From: DASVBE01 sp963770375
GTDB lineage: Bacteria > Actinomycetota > Actinomycetes > Streptosporangiales > Streptosporangiaceae
Direction: 5' to 3'
Length of the DNA: 64,000 nucleotides
NCBI GenBank assembly: GCA_963770375.1
Contig: CAVYPM010000018.1
Coordinates: 83,867 to 147,866 of the forward strand
Below the pieces are notes generated by a model. The model was not told the DNA's origin. It made no database searches and saw nothing but the letters and a program-made list of their open reading frames with translations. Below, piece after piece: positions 50,519 to 59,887 of the stretch. The position numbers and the translations under genes were made by a program. Each line of letters opens with the position of its first letter. The first letter of the stretch is position 1.

Positions 50519-51645
50519 CGGCCGCTCACCCCCACCGACCCGCCGCCGAGCCGCACCGTCTCGTAGACCTGGACCACCTCGCGGGCCACCGCGGGCCAGT
50601 CGAAGGCGCGGACCGCGCGGCGGGCCGCCGCGGACAGCTCGGCCCGCCGCGCCGGGTCATCCAGCAGCCGGGCCGCGGCCTGCGCCAGCGCGTCCGGGTC
50701 ACCGGTGGCGAACAGCTCGCCGGCCTCCCCGCCGCGCAGCACCATGCGGAACGCGTCCAGGTCGCTGGCCACGATCGGGGCACCCGCGGCCATCGCCTCG
50801 GCCAGCACGATGCCGAAGCTCTCGCCGCCGGTGTTCGGCGCGCAGAACACGTCCACCGAGTGGTACACCCGGACCTTGTCCTCCTCGCTGACCTGCCCGA
50901 GCAGCACCACCCGGTCGCGCAGCGCGGGCGGCACCTTCTCCATCGCCTCCTCGGCGTCCCCGGGCCCGGCGATCAGCAGCCGCAGCCCCGGCCGCTGCGG
51001 GCCGAGGATTCCGAACGCGGCCAGCAGCACGGCCAGGCCCTTGCGCGCCTCGTCCATCCGGCCCAGGAAACCCAGCGCCCCGCCCGGGCCCGGCCAGCCC
51101 GGCAGCGGGTCGGCCTTCTCGTACCGGCGCACGGTCACCCCGTTGGGGATCAGCACCGCGTCCCCGCCCAGGTGCTCGACCAGCGTGGTCCTGGCCGCCT
51201 CGGAGACCGCGATCCGGGCGCTGATCTTCTCCCCGACGTACTCCAGGATCGGCGTGGCCGCGTGCAGGAGGCGGGACCGCGGGTTCGCGATGTGCACCGT
51301 GGCCACGATCGGCCCGGTGGCCGACCAGGCGGCCAGCAGGGACAGGCTGGGCGCGGCCGGCTCGTGCACGTGCAGCACGTCGAACTGGCCCTCCTTCAGC
51401 CAGCGGCGCACCCGGCTGGCGGACAGGAAACCGAACGCGACCCGGCCCACCGAGCCGTTGTAGGGCACCGGCACCGCCCGGCCGGCCGAGACCGCGTAGG
51501 CGGGCAGCACGGTGTCGTCGTCCGCCGGGGTGATCACCGAGACCTGGTGGCCGAGGTCCATCAGCGTCTCGGCGAGGTCCCTGATGTGCTCCTGGACACC
51601 GCCGGGCACATCCCAGCTGTACGGGCAGACCAGGCCGACTCTCAC
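50515..51645 (-). CDS. pimA: Phosphatidylinositol alpha-mannosyltransferase PimA
   Basis: GT4 enzyme adding the first mannose from GDP-mannose to phosphatidylinositol on the cytoplasmic face. The 376-aa product starts VRVGLVCPYSWDVPGGVQEH (N-terminal acceptor domain) and carries VLHVHEPAAPSLSLLA, ARIAVSEAAR, LGRMDEARKGLAVL and the nucleotide-sugar motif NTGGESFGIVLAEAMAAG with the EX7E Glu pair. GTG 51645 overlaps the acyltransferase stop by GTGA. The operon pgsA-patA-pimA defines PIM synthesis. Confidence 0.94.
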   Translation of the reverse strand: MRVGLVCPYSWDVPGGVQEHIRDLAETLMDLGHQVSVITPADDDTVLPAYAVSAGRAVPVPYNGSVGRVAFGFLSASRVRRWLKEGQFDVLHVHEPAAPSLSLLAAWSATGPIVATVHIANPRSRLLHAATPILEYVGEKISARIAVSEAARTTLVEHLGGDAVLIPNGVTVRRYEKADPLPGWPGPGGALGFLGRMDEARKGLAVLLAAFGILGPQRPGLRLLIAGPGDAEEAMEKVPPALRDRVVLLGQVSEEDKVRVYHSVDVFCAPNTGGESFGIVLAEAMAAGAPIVASDLDAFRMVLRGGEAGELFATGDPDALAQAAARLLDDPARRAELSAAARRAVRAFDWPAVAREVVQVYETVRLGGGSVGVSGR

Positions 51646-52640
51646 GCCGCCCCCGGCTCCCCTGGCTCGCCCAGCTCCCCTGGCTCGCCCGGCGCGGCCC
51701 CGGCCCGCTGGGCCCGGGCGATGGACGCCGCCAGCCGCTCCTGGTCCAGGTCGGCGGTGAACACCGGCTGCAGCATGTGCCAGTCCGCCGGGTGCTTCCT
51801 GATTCCCTCGGCGAACACGTCGGCCAGCTGCTGGGTCATCGCCGCGGCCTTCTGCTTGCGGTCCCCGTCGGCCGGCACCTCGATCTCGGGGTACAAGTAC
51901 ACCCCCCAGCCGTCGTCGGTGTACCACAGGATGGCCGGGACCAGCGCCGCCCCGGTCTGCACGGCCAGCGCCGCGGGCCCGGGCATCATCCGTGCCTTCT
52001 CGCCGAAGAAGCCGACCTCGATGCCGCTGCCGGTGACGTCCCTGTCGGCCGGCAGGCAGACGACCTTGCCCGCCCGCAGCCGCTGGGCCAGCACGCCGAA
52101 CCGGCTGTTCCCGCCGCTGGCCGGCAGCACCTCCATGCCCAGTCCCTCGCGGAACGCGACGAACCGCTCGTACACCGACTCGGGCTTGAGCCGCTCCATC
52201 ACGGTGGTGAACGACCCCGCGCCCCGGGCGATGATCCACGCGCCGGCCTGGTCCCAGTTGCCCATGTGCGGCAGCGCGAAGATCACTCCCCGGCCGGCCT
52301 TCATGTAGCCGAGCGTGGTCTCGATCTCGCCTTCCTCCTGCATGCCGCTGACCAGCCGCTCGACCGGGATCACCGGCAGCCGGAAGACCTCGAGCCAGTA
52401 CCGGGCGTAGGACCGCATCGACTCCCGCGACACGGCCCGCAGCTCCTTGCCGTCCGCGTCCGGGCCGAGCACCCGGCGCAGGTTCGCCTCCAGCGTCTGC
52501 ACCCGCGGGCCCTGCCGCCGCCAGGCCACGTCGGCAAACCACCGGAACATCCCGGCGGCCCACCGTTCCGGCAGCCGGCACACCACCGACCAGCCCAGCT
52601 GGTAGGCGGTGTCCGCGATCCGGTCCTTGATTGCGGGCAT
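51642..52640 (-). CDS. patA: Phosphatidylinositol mannoside acyltransferase (LABLAT/HtrB type)
   Basis: Transfers a fatty acyl chain to the mannose of PIM1/PIM2. The 332-aa product has the HxxxxD acyltransferase motif HMGNWD near residue 129 and the lipid A acyltransferase-like block GFFGEKARMMPGPAALAVQT. The ATG at 52640 (MPAIKDRIADTAYQLGW) matches family N-termini; the frame is open upstream. The tail repeats GEPG/GELG over 45 bp. It lies 4 nt after pgsA and is coupled to pimA. Confidence 0.92.
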   Translation of the reverse strand: MPAIKDRIADTAYQLGWSVVCRLPERWAAGMFRWFADVAWRRQGPRVQTLEANLRRVLGPDADGKELRAVSRESMRSYARYWLEVFRLPVIPVERLVSGMQEEGEIETTLGYMKAGRGVIFALPHMGNWDQAGAWIIARGAGSFTTVMERLKPESVYERFVAFREGLGMEVLPASGGNSRFGVLAQRLRAGKVVCLPADRDVTGSGIEVGFFGEKARMMPGPAALAVQTGAALVPAILWYTDDGWGVYLYPEIEVPADGDRKQKAAAMTQQLADVFAEGIRKHPADWHMLQPVFTADLDQERLAASIARAQRAGAAPGEPGELGEPGEPGAA

Positions 52641-52644
52641 TTGG

Positions 52645-53346
52645 CTACCCCTTCGCCTGCCCGGCGGTGCCCCCGCCGGGCCTCGTGCCCTGGCCGGCCC
52701 GGTCGGCCCCGTCGTCGCGCGCAGGCGCACCGGCCGTTTTCCCCGCCGCCGCGGCGGTGCCCTCGCGGACCGCCCAGACCCGCTGCCCCAGCGTGATCGT
52801 GGTCAGCACGGCCAGGATCCACAGCCCGGCCGGGAGCACGTACGGCACCCCGAGCCCGGCTAGCCCGGCCGCCACCAGGGCGATCAGCAGGCGCTCGGTC
52901 CGCTCCGCGATGCCGACGTCGCAGCTCACCCCCAGGCTCTGCGCCCGGGCCTTGGCGTAGGACACCAGCGAGCCGGTGACCAGGCAGTAGATGGCCACCC
53001 CGGCCATCATGCGGGAATCCCCGCCGTTCACGAAATACGCCGCGAGGCCGGCGAACACCGCGGCGTCCGCGATCCGGTCCAGGGTGGAGTCCAGGAACGC
53101 GCCCCACGCCCCGCTGCTGCCCTTGATCCTGGCCAGCGTGCCGTCCAGCATGTCGGCGAACACGAACACCGTGCACACGATCACCCCGGCCAGCAGGTGC
53201 CCGGTCGGGAACAGCGCCAGCGCGCCGCCGGACACCCCGAGGGTGCCGACGACGGTCACCATGTTCGGGGTCACCGGGGTACGCGCCAGCCACTGGCTGA
53301 CCGGCGTCAGCAAGCGGGTGAAGAACGGGCGCAGGACGTTCAGCAT
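52645..53346 (-). CDS. pgsA: CDP-alcohol phosphatidyltransferase, phosphatidylinositol phosphate synthase
   Basis: Makes the PI(P) precursor from CDP-diacylglycerol and inositol phosphate. The 233-aa protein has the full CDP-alcohol motif D-G-x2-A-R-x8-G-x3-D-x3-D in DGTLARIKGSSGAWGAFLDS followed by TLD, within about six membrane helices. The soluble Ala/Gly-rich tail is unusual but harmless. ATG 53346. PIP synthase rather than PGP synthase is inferred from linkage to patA and pimA. Confidence 0.92.
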   Translation of the reverse strand: MLNVLRPFFTRLLTPVSQWLARTPVTPNMVTVVGTLGVSGGALALFPTGHLLAGVIVCTVFVFADMLDGTLARIKGSSGAWGAFLDSTLDRIADAAVFAGLAAYFVNGGDSRMMAGVAIYCLVTGSLVSYAKARAQSLGVSCDVGIAERTERLLIALVAAGLAGLGVPYVLPAGLWILAVLTTITLGQRVWAVREGTAAAAGKTAGAPARDDGADRAGQGTRPGGGTAGQAKG

Positions 53347-53511
53347 GGCGACCCGATCTTACTGGCGGCCGCGGCGGGCCCGGCCCGGTGGCGAGCGCAG
53401 GGGCCTGGGCTGGGCAAGGGATTGCGAACTGGGTCTTGTGATCCGGTAGCCGGGAGGTTAAGGCTGTTCCTGGCAGGGCAGCCGGCGGACCTATTTTCGG
53501 GAGGCGCCACT

Positions 53512-55662
53512 ATGGCAGACAGGACAGCGAACTCCGGGGCCGCAGGTCGCACGCCCGCGGCCGGCCAGGCGGACAGCGTGCGGAACGTAGTGCTGGTCGG
53601 GCATTCCGGGGCAGGGAAAACGACGCTGGTGGAAGCGCTGCTGGTACGCACCGGCGCGATCCAGCGGGCCGGCCGGGTCGAGGACGGCACCACCGTCAGC
53701 GACTTCGATGAGGTCGAGGTCCGCCAGCAGCGCTCGGTCAACCTCACGCTGGCCCCGGTGATGCACGGGAACGTCAAGGTCAACCTGCTGGACACACCCG
53801 GGTACGCCGACTTCACCGGCGACCTGCGGGCCGGCCTGCGCGCCGCGGACGCTGCCCTGTTCACCGTCTCCGCGGTTGACGGCGTCGACGGCCTGACCCG
53901 CATGCTGTGGGACGAGTGCGCCGCGGCCGGCACGCCCCGCGCCGTGGTCATCACGAAGATCGACCACCAGCGGGCCGAGTTCGACGAGGCGCTGGCGGCC
54001 TGCCGGGACGCGTTCGGCGGCTCGGTCGCGCCCCTGTACCTGCCGGTGGCCGGCCCGGACGGCGGGGTCACCGGGCTGATCGGGCTGCTCTCCGAGCGGC
54101 TGTACGACTACTCCGGCGCCGCCCGCACCGAGCGCGACCCGGACCCGGCCGACGCGGACCGGCTGGAGGAGGCCCGCGGCGAGCTGATCGAGGCGATCAT
54201 CCAGGAGTCCGAGGATGAGTCGCTGATGGACCGCTACCTGTCCGGCGAGGCCATCGACGCCAAGGTGCTCATCGAGGACCTGGAGAAGGCCGTCGCGCGC
54301 GGCAGCTTCTACCCGGTGCTGGCCTCCTCCGCGCCGCACGGCATCGGCCTGGACGAGCTGCTCGAGGTGATGACGCAGGCGTTCCCGTCGCCGCAGGAGC
54401 ACCCGATGCCGGCCGTCACCACCATCGACGGCACCGCGGTGGACGGGCTGACCTGCGACCCGGACGGCGCGCTGGTGGCCGAGGTGATCAAGACCAACTC
54501 GGACCCGTACGTCGGCCGGATCAGCCTGGTCCGGGTGTTCTCCGGCACGCTTCGCCCTGACGCCTCGATCCATGTGTCCGGCCACGGCCGGGCCGCCAGC
54601 GGGCACGCCGACCACGACCAGGACGAGCGGGTCGGCGCGGTCACCTCGCCGCTGGGCAAGCTGCAGCGCAGCATGACGCACTGCGCGGCCGGCGACATCT
54701 GCGCGGTGGCCAAGCTGGCCAGCGCAGAGACCGGCGACACGCTGTCCGGCAAGGACAAGCCGCTGCTGATGGAGTCCTGGGAGATGCCCGAGCCGCTGCT
54801 CCCGGTGGCCATCACCGCGAAGTCCAAGGCCGACGAGGACAAGATGTCCCAGGCGCTGTCCCGGCTGGTGGCCGAGGACCCGACGCTGCGCCTGGAGAAC
54901 AACGCCGAGACCCGCCAGCTGGTGCTGTGGTGCATGGGCGAGGCCCACTCCGACCTGCTGCTCGACCGGCTCAGCAGCCGGTACGGGGTGGCCGTGGAGA
55001 CCGTCCCGCTGCGCGTGCCGCTGCGTGAGACGGTCGGCAACAAGGCGCAGGGCCTGGGCCGGAACGTCAAGCAGACCGGCGGGCACGGCGAGTTCGGCAT
55101 CTGCCACATCGAGGTCGAGCCGACGCCTTCCGGCACCGGCCTGGAGTTCGTCGACAAGATCGTCGGCGGTGTGGTGCCGCGGCAGTTCATCCCGTCGGTG
55201 GAGAAGGGCGTCCGGTCCCAGATGGAGGCCGGCGTGCTGGCCGGCTACCCGATGGTGGACATCAAGGTCACGCTGTTCGACGGCAAGGCGCACTCGGTCG
55301 ACTCCTCGGACATGGCCTTCCAGAAGGCCGGCCGGGCTGCCCTGCGGGACGCGGTGAGCAAGTGCCAGGCCCTGCTGCTGGAGCCGGTCGACGAGGTGTC
55401 CGTGCTGGTCGCCGACGACTACGTGGGCGCGGTCATGTCCGACCTGTCCTCGCGGCGCGGCCGGGTGCTCGGCACCGAGCCGATCGGCAACGGGCGGACC
55501 CTGGTCAAGGCCGAGATCCCGGAGCTGGAGATCACCAGGTACGCCATCGACCTGCGCTCGATGTCGCACGGCACCGGCTCGTTCACCCGGTCCTACCTGC
55601 GCTACGAGCCGCTGCCGTCGCACCTGGCGGACAAGGTGGCGGCCGAGTCCAAGCCCGGCTGA
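53512..55662 (+). CDS. fusA2: EF-G2-like translational GTPase
   Basis: A 716-aa paralogue of elongation factor G. G1 is VVLVGHSGAGKTTLVEAL, G3 DTPGYADFTG, and G4 reads TKID instead of NKxD. Domains II-V follow (KTNSDPYVGRISLVRVFSGT; RLENNAETRQLVLWCMGEAH; KQTGGHGEFGICHIEVEP). Divergent switch regions are typical of the actinobacterial EF-G2 group (Rv0120c type), reported to bind GTP but not replace EF-G. ATG 53512, 7 nt after GGGAGG. It lies alone on the plus strand between pgsA and the HIT gene, which are usually adjacent; this looks like an insertion of one gene. Confidence 0.9.
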   Translation: MADRTANSGAAGRTPAAGQADSVRNVVLVGHSGAGKTTLVEALLVRTGAIQRAGRVEDGTTVSDFDEVEVRQQRSVNLTLAPVMHGNVKVNLLDTPGYADFTGDLRAGLRAADAALFTVSAVDGVDGLTRMLWDECAAAGTPRAVVITKIDHQRAEFDEALAACRDAFGGSVAPLYLPVAGPDGGVTGLIGLLSERLYDYSGAARTERDPDPADADRLEEARGELIEAIIQESEDESLMDRYLSGEAIDAKVLIEDLEKAVARGSFYPVLASSAPHGIGLDELLEVMTQAFPSPQEHPMPAVTTIDGTAVDGLTCDPDGALVAEVIKTNSDPYVGRISLVRVFSGTLRPDASIHVSGHGRAASGHADHDQDERVGAVTSPLGKLQRSMTHCAAGDICAVAKLASAETGDTLSGKDKPLLMESWEMPEPLLPVAITAKSKADEDKMSQALSRLVAEDPTLRLENNAETRQLVLWCMGEAHSDLLLDRLSSRYGVAVETVPLRVPLRETVGNKAQGLGRNVKQTGGHGEFGICHIEVEPTPSGTGLEFVDKIVGGVVPRQFIPSVEKGVRSQMEAGVLAGYPMVDIKVTLFDGKAHSVDSSDMAFQKAGRAALRDAVSKCQALLLEPVDEVSVLVADDYVGAVMSDLSSRRGRVLGTEPIGNGRTLVKAEIPELEITRYAIDLRSMSHGTGSFTRSYLRYEPLPSHLADKVAAESKPG

Positions 55663-55695
55663 CGGGCCCGGTACTACCAAGCACGGGCCGCACGG

Positions 55696-55738
55696 CCTGG
55701 CCGGCCCGCTGACCCCGGTGGTCAGCGGGCCGGCCAGG
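55696..55738. terminator. Bidirectional terminator between fusA2 and the HIT gene
   Basis: A perfect 19-bp stem: CCTGGCCGGCCCGCTGACC (55696-55714), loop CCGGT, GGTCAGCGGGCCGGCCAGG (55720-55738). It lies 33 bp past the fusA2 stop and includes the HIT stop (55722-55724), so it can end both convergent transcripts. Confidence 0.8.
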
Positions 55739-56240
55739 CGGCGGCCAGCAGCGCCCGGGTGTCGCCGAGCAGCTCGGGCAGCACCTTCGTGTGCCCGATG
55801 ATCGGCATGAAGTTCGCGTCGCCGCCCCACCGCGGCACCACGTGCTGGTGCAGGTGCGCGGCGATCCCGGCGCCCGCCACGTGGCCCATGTTCATCCCGA
55901 TGTTGAACCCGTGCGGGGCGGACACCGACCGGATGACGGTCATCGCCCGCTGGGTGAAGGTGGCCACCTCGGCGGTCTCCGCCGGGGTCAGCTCGGTGTA
56001 GTCGGCCACGTGCCGGTACGGGCAGACCAGCAGGTGCCCGGCGTTGTACGGGTACAGGTTGAGCACCGCGTAGACGGTCTCGCCGCGGGCCACGATCAGC
56101 CCGTCCTCGTCGGGCAGCCCGGGCACCCGGTCGAACGGGCAGCCGTCGCCCTGGCCGGTGCCGGGCGGCTTGCCCTCGCCCTTGATGTAGGCCAGCCGGT
56201 GCGGCGTCCACAGCCGCTGCAGCGCATCCGGCACGCCCAC
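55722..56240 (-). CDS. HIT-family nucleotide hydrolase/transferase
   Basis: A 172-aa protein with the histidine triad in AAHLHQHVVPRW (HxHxH) and a Cys-x-Phe start region (GCPFDRVPGLPDEDGLIVAR). The thrS-HIT-pgsA order is conserved in actinobacteria, where the product is annotated as AP4A phosphorylase-like. The substrate is probably a dinucleoside polyphosphate or nucleoside phosphoramidate. The start is ATG 56240. Its stop lies in the terminator arm. Confidence 0.9.
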   Translation of the reverse strand: MGVPDALQRLWTPHRLAYIKGEGKPPGTGQGDGCPFDRVPGLPDEDGLIVARGETVYAVLNLYPYNAGHLLVCPYRHVADYTELTPAETAEVATFTQRAMTVIRSVSAPHGFNIGMNMGHVAGAGIAAHLHQHVVPRWGGDANFMPIIGHTKVLPELLGDTRALLAAAWPAR

Positions 56241-56298
56241 GCCCTGCTGGACGGCGGGCCCGTCGGGCCTCCTGTCACGGGGCCTCCTGCCGCGGGCA

Positions 56299-58326
56299 TC
56301 AGACCTGGCGTCGCTCGGCGATGGCGGCGGCGATCTCGGCGATGGCGTCGCTGACCGGCACCCCGTTGTTCTGCTCGCCGCTGCGGTAGCGGAACGACAC
56401 CGCCCCGGCGGCCACGTCGTCGTCGCCGGCCAGCAGCATGTACGGCACCTTCTGCCGCTGCGCGTTCCTGATCTTCTTCTGCATCCGGTCGTCGCTGGTG
56501 TCGACCTGGACCCGGATGCCGCGCTCGCGCAGCTGCTCCGCGACCCCTTCCAGGTAGCCCACGTGCGCCTCGGTGATCGGGATGCCGACCACCTGGACCG
56601 GCGCCAGCCACGGCGGGAACGCGCCCGCGTAGTGCTCGACCAGGATGCCGAAGAACCGCTCGATCGAGCCGAACAGCGCCCGGTGGATCATGATCGGCTG
56701 CTGCCGGGTGCCGTCCGCGGCCTGGTACTCCAGGCCGAACCGCTTGGGCAGCTGGAAGTCGACCTGGATGGTGGACAGCTGCCAGGTCCGCCCGATCGCG
56801 TCCTTGGCCTGGACCGAGATCTTCGGCCCGTAGAACGCCGCGCCGCCCGGGTCGGCCACCAGCTCGAGCCCGGACTCGCGGGCCGCCTCCTCCAGGTCCG
56901 CGGTGGCCTGCGCCCAGTCCTCGTCGCTGCCGACGAACTTCTCCTTCTCGTCGTCGCGGGTGGACAGCTCGAGGTAGAAGTCGCTCAGCCCGTAGTCGCG
57001 CAGCAGGTCAAGGACGAACGACAGCAGCCGCTTGAGCTCCGCCGAGGCCTGCTCACGGGCGCAGAAGATGTGCGAGTCGTCCATGGTCAGGCCGCGGACC
57101 CGGGTCAGCCCGTGCACCACGCCGGACTTCTCGTACCGGTACACGGTGCCGAACTCGAACAGCCGCAGCGGCAGCTCGCGGTAGGACCGGCCGCGGGACC
57201 GGTAGATCAGGATGTGGAACGGGCAGTTCATCGGCTTCAGGTAGTACCTGGCGCCCTCGAACTCCATCGGCGGGAAGATGTTCTCGCCGAACCACTGCAG
57301 GTGGCCGGAGATCTGGAACAGCTCTTCCTTGGTGATGTGCGGGGTGTTGACGAACTCGTAGCCGGCCGCCTCGTGCCGCTGCCGCGAGTAGTCCTCCATC
57401 ACCCGGCGGACCGTGCCGCCCTTGGGGTGGAAAACCGCCAGCCCGCTGCCGATCTCGGTGGGAAAGGAGAACAGGTCCAGCTCGGTGCCGAGCTTGCGGT
57501 GGTCCCGCCGCTCGGCCTCGGCCAGCATCTCCAGGTAGTGGTCCTGGGCCTCGCGGGACGGCCACGCGGTGCCGTAGATCCGCTGCAGCTGCGGGTTCTT
57601 CTCGCTGCCCCGCCAGTACGCGCCGCCCGAGCGGAGCAGCTTGAACGCCGGTATCTGCCGGGTCGTCGGAAGGTGCGGGCCGCGGCACAGGTCCTTCCAG
57701 CAGAGCTCGCCGGAGCGCGGGTCGGTGTTGTCGTAGATCGTCAGCTCACCGCCGCCGACCTCGACCGCCTCCTCGTCGGCGGCCGCGCCCTTCAGCCCGA
57801 TCAGCTCCAGCTTGTACGGCTCGTCCCTGAGCTCGGCCTTGGCCTGCTCGTCGGTGACCACCCGGCGCCCGAACCGCTGGCCCTGCTTGACCAGCTGGCG
57901 CATCCGCTGCTCGATGGCCTTCAGGTCGTCGGGGCCGAACGGGGTGGGCACGTCGAAGTCGTAGTAGAAGCCGTTCTCGACCGGCGGGCCGATGCCCAGC
58001 CTGGCCTCGGGGAACAGCTGCTGCACGGCCTGGGCCAGCACGTGCGCGGTGGAGTGACGCAGGATCATCAGCCCGTCCTGGCTGTCCAGCGGGACCGGGT
58101 CCACCCGGTCGCCGTCGGCCAGCGGCCAGGTGAGGTCACGCAGCTGGCCGGGGGTGGTGTCGTGGGCGGCGACCCGCGCCGCGATCACCGTATCCCTATG
58201 GTCTGGAAAGGCATCGGCGTGGGCGTCGAGCACCTGGCCGGCCGTGGTGCCCGCTTCCACCACGTACTCGCGGCCGGCGAGGGTGATGTGCAGCTTGCCG
58301 TCAGGCACGGGCGGGCTCCTAGGCAC
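56299..58326 (-). CDS. thrS: Threonyl-tRNA synthetase
   Basis: Class II synthetase with editing. The 675-aa product has TGS (residues 9-70), the editing domain with HSTAHVLAQAV and CRGPHLP, the catalytic core with zinc ligands Cys in LKPMNCPFHILIYRSRGRSY and His in MIHRALFGSIERF, and a C-terminal anticodon domain (VVGIPITEAHVGYLEGVAEQ). GTG 58326. The HIT gene follows after 58 bp. A TAGCAT -10-like hexamer lies in the 66-bp upstream gap without a good -35. Confidence 0.96.
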   Translation of the reverse strand: MPRSPPVPDGKLHITLAGREYVVEAGTTAGQVLDAHADAFPDHRDTVIAARVAAHDTTPGQLRDLTWPLADGDRVDPVPLDSQDGLMILRHSTAHVLAQAVQQLFPEARLGIGPPVENGFYYDFDVPTPFGPDDLKAIEQRMRQLVKQGQRFGRRVVTDEQAKAELRDEPYKLELIGLKGAAADEEAVEVGGGELTIYDNTDPRSGELCWKDLCRGPHLPTTRQIPAFKLLRSGGAYWRGSEKNPQLQRIYGTAWPSREAQDHYLEMLAEAERRDHRKLGTELDLFSFPTEIGSGLAVFHPKGGTVRRVMEDYSRQRHEAAGYEFVNTPHITKEELFQISGHLQWFGENIFPPMEFEGARYYLKPMNCPFHILIYRSRGRSYRELPLRLFEFGTVYRYEKSGVVHGLTRVRGLTMDDSHIFCAREQASAELKRLLSFVLDLLRDYGLSDFYLELSTRDDEKEKFVGSDEDWAQATADLEEAARESGLELVADPGGAAFYGPKISVQAKDAIGRTWQLSTIQVDFQLPKRFGLEYQAADGTRQQPIMIHRALFGSIERFFGILVEHYAGAFPPWLAPVQVVGIPITEAHVGYLEGVAEQLRERGIRVQVDTSDDRMQKKIRNAQRQKVPYMLLAGDDDVAAGAVSFRYRSGEQNNGVPVSDAIAEIAAAIAERRQV

Positions 58327-58392
58327 GGTACGGCCGCGGTGCGGCCGGGGTATCCCCGAATGCTACCGACTGCGGGGCATGGGCAGGCCTGG

Positions 58393-59580
58393 CTAGGGAT
58401 TCGTGACGGTGACCAGGCTGCCGTAGGTCAGGAACGGCCACGCCTTAGCCGCGTCGCCGAGCGGCAGCTCCACGCAGCCGAGGCTCTGCGGGAAACCGTA
58501 GGACCCGCGCGGGAAGTAGTGCACCGCCTCGCCGGCCTGGAAGTAAGCCACGTACTGCACCGGGTCGGCGTACTTGCTGCCGTCCGGGTTCGTGCCGCGC
58601 ATGATCTGGAACCGGTAGCGCAGGTAGACCGGTGCGGTGCCGCTGGCGGTCGGCGCGGCCGGGATCCCGGTGTTGGCCAGCGCGTGGAACACCTGGTGGC
58701 CGTTGTGCCAGATGGTCAGCGTCTCCGGGCTGTACTTGGTGGCCCGCGCGTAGGTGTAGCCGGCCTTGTTGGCCTGGCCCTTCGCCTCGGCGCGGAACAG
58801 TGCGCGCCAGACGGCAGGACCGGCGACCCCGTCCATCGTCATCCCGTGGTCGTTCTCGAAGGCCATCACCGCGCCCTTGACGATCAGGCTGTCCGCGCTG
58901 CCCACCTTCCAGAACGTGCGCAGCTCCCGGGGGTAGCCGTGGTTCCAGGTGAACTTCCCGGCCGGCGGGTCGAACGCGGCGGACCGCTGCCCGGCCGCGT
59001 CGGCCGCGGCGGGGCTGGTCTCGTCGAAGGCGGGCGCCCAGGTCAGCGGCAGGTAGTTGAGCTCGGCGAGCAGCTGGTCGAGGCGGACCAGGGACCAGGC
59101 GCCGGTCCGGAAGCGGGTGGTGACCTGGTGCGCGAGCAGGCCGCCGGCGGCGGACCTGACCCCGTCGCTGCCGCCGGGAATCCGCACCGTGACCCGGGTG
59201 AGCGGGTGGAACCCGGCCACCGGCGTGAACGTGAGCTGGGTGGCGCTGGGCCGGCTCCAGTGGCCGGGGACGCCCGGGGTGATCTCCGGCGTCGGCGAAT
59301 CGGGCGCCAGCGGGGTGGAGAACGCGATGGTGACCGGGGCGGCGCCGTTGACGTGCTGGGTGTGCCGGGCCGGGGTGACCGAGACGACCTGCAGCGGGAC
59401 GGCGGCGGCCTGGGTGGCCTGGCCGCTGCTGTTCTGGCCAGTGGTGGCGTGGCGGCCGGCCGCGGCCGAGCCGCTGGCGCGGTCGTGGTTCATCGCGAAC
59501 CAGGAGCCGCCGGCCGCGGTGGCCAGGATCGCAACGGCCAGCACGGTCACGCGGACGGGCAGGCGTCCGAGCTGAAGCAA
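58393..59580 (-). CDS. L,D-transpeptidase with peptidoglycan-binding domain
   Basis: Exported enzyme making 3-3 peptidoglycan cross-links or anchoring proteins. A signal anchor (VRVTVLAVAILATAAGGSWF) is followed by an Ig-like domain (about residues 60-155), a PG-binding helix bundle (VKGAVMAFENDHGMTMDGVA) and a C-terminal YkuD domain with HYFPRGSYGFPQSLGCVELP. The catalytic Cys is present; the motif is SLGC where SHGC is commoner. TTG 59580 is preferred because AAGGAG lies 8 nt upstream; ATG 59619 would add 13 residues. Context gives no partner. Confidence 0.88.
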   Translation of the reverse strand: MLQLGRLPVRVTVLAVAILATAAGGSWFAMNHDRASGSAAAGRHATTGQNSSGQATQAAAVPLQVVSVTPARHTQHVNGAAPVTIAFSTPLAPDSPTPEITPGVPGHWSRPSATQLTFTPVAGFHPLTRVTVRIPGGSDGVRSAAGGLLAHQVTTRFRTGAWSLVRLDQLLAELNYLPLTWAPAFDETSPAAADAAGQRSAAFDPPAGKFTWNHGYPRELRTFWKVGSADSLIVKGAVMAFENDHGMTMDGVAGPAVWRALFRAEAKGQANKAGYTYARATKYSPETLTIWHNGHQVFHALANTGIPAAPTASGTAPVYLRYRFQIMRGTNPDGSKYADPVQYVAYFQAGEAVHYFPRGSYGFPQSLGCVELPLGDAAKAWPFLTYGSLVTVTNP

Positions 59581-59619
59581 GATCTGCTCCTTGCCACAGT
59601 GGGGCCCCGGGCGGGGCAT

Positions 59620-59825
59620 TTATCTCGATATGACATGGCCCGCCCCGGGCGTGCCGTCTCCGACTTTAGGCGGCCGGGCCTGCCGGAGATGCGGCGGTTT
59701 GTAAATCTTTTGGCAATGGATTCCGCAGCCGGCTGGGGCCTGGACCAGGCTCGTCTGTCGTAGGTTACTGAGAGTGATCAGCGGGGCGGCCGTGGCGGCG
59801 GCGCGCGGCGGGTAGCGGATTGGAT
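59620..59825. other. Intergenic region upstream of the L,D-transpeptidase gene
   Basis: About 200 bp of moderately A+T-richer sequence (for example GTAAATCTTTTGGCAATGGA on the plus strand) with no gene. It should contain the L,D-transpeptidase promoter and leader, but no clear -35/-10 pair stands out. I looked for a c-di-AMP (ydaO) riboswitch, common before cell-wall genes in actinobacteria, and did not recognise one. Confidence 0.35.
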
Positions 59826-59859
59826 CCGCCCCGGCCCGGGTACTCCCGGGCCGGGGCGG
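59826..59859 (-). terminator. Terminator after the TIGR03118 gene
   Basis: A perfect 15-bp stem CCGCCCCGGCCCGGG / CCCGGGCCGGGGCGG with a 4-nt loop, 28 nt past the stop at 59888. No T-run. Confidence 0.75.
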
Positions 59860-59887
59860 TGACTAGAGGGCCGCGCCGGCGTACTGG

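Noticed and set aside
59620..59825. c-di-AMP (ydaO) riboswitch ahead of the L,D-transpeptidase
   Set aside because: The location is attractive, but I could not match the conserved core on either strand. A covariance-model scan would be decisive.
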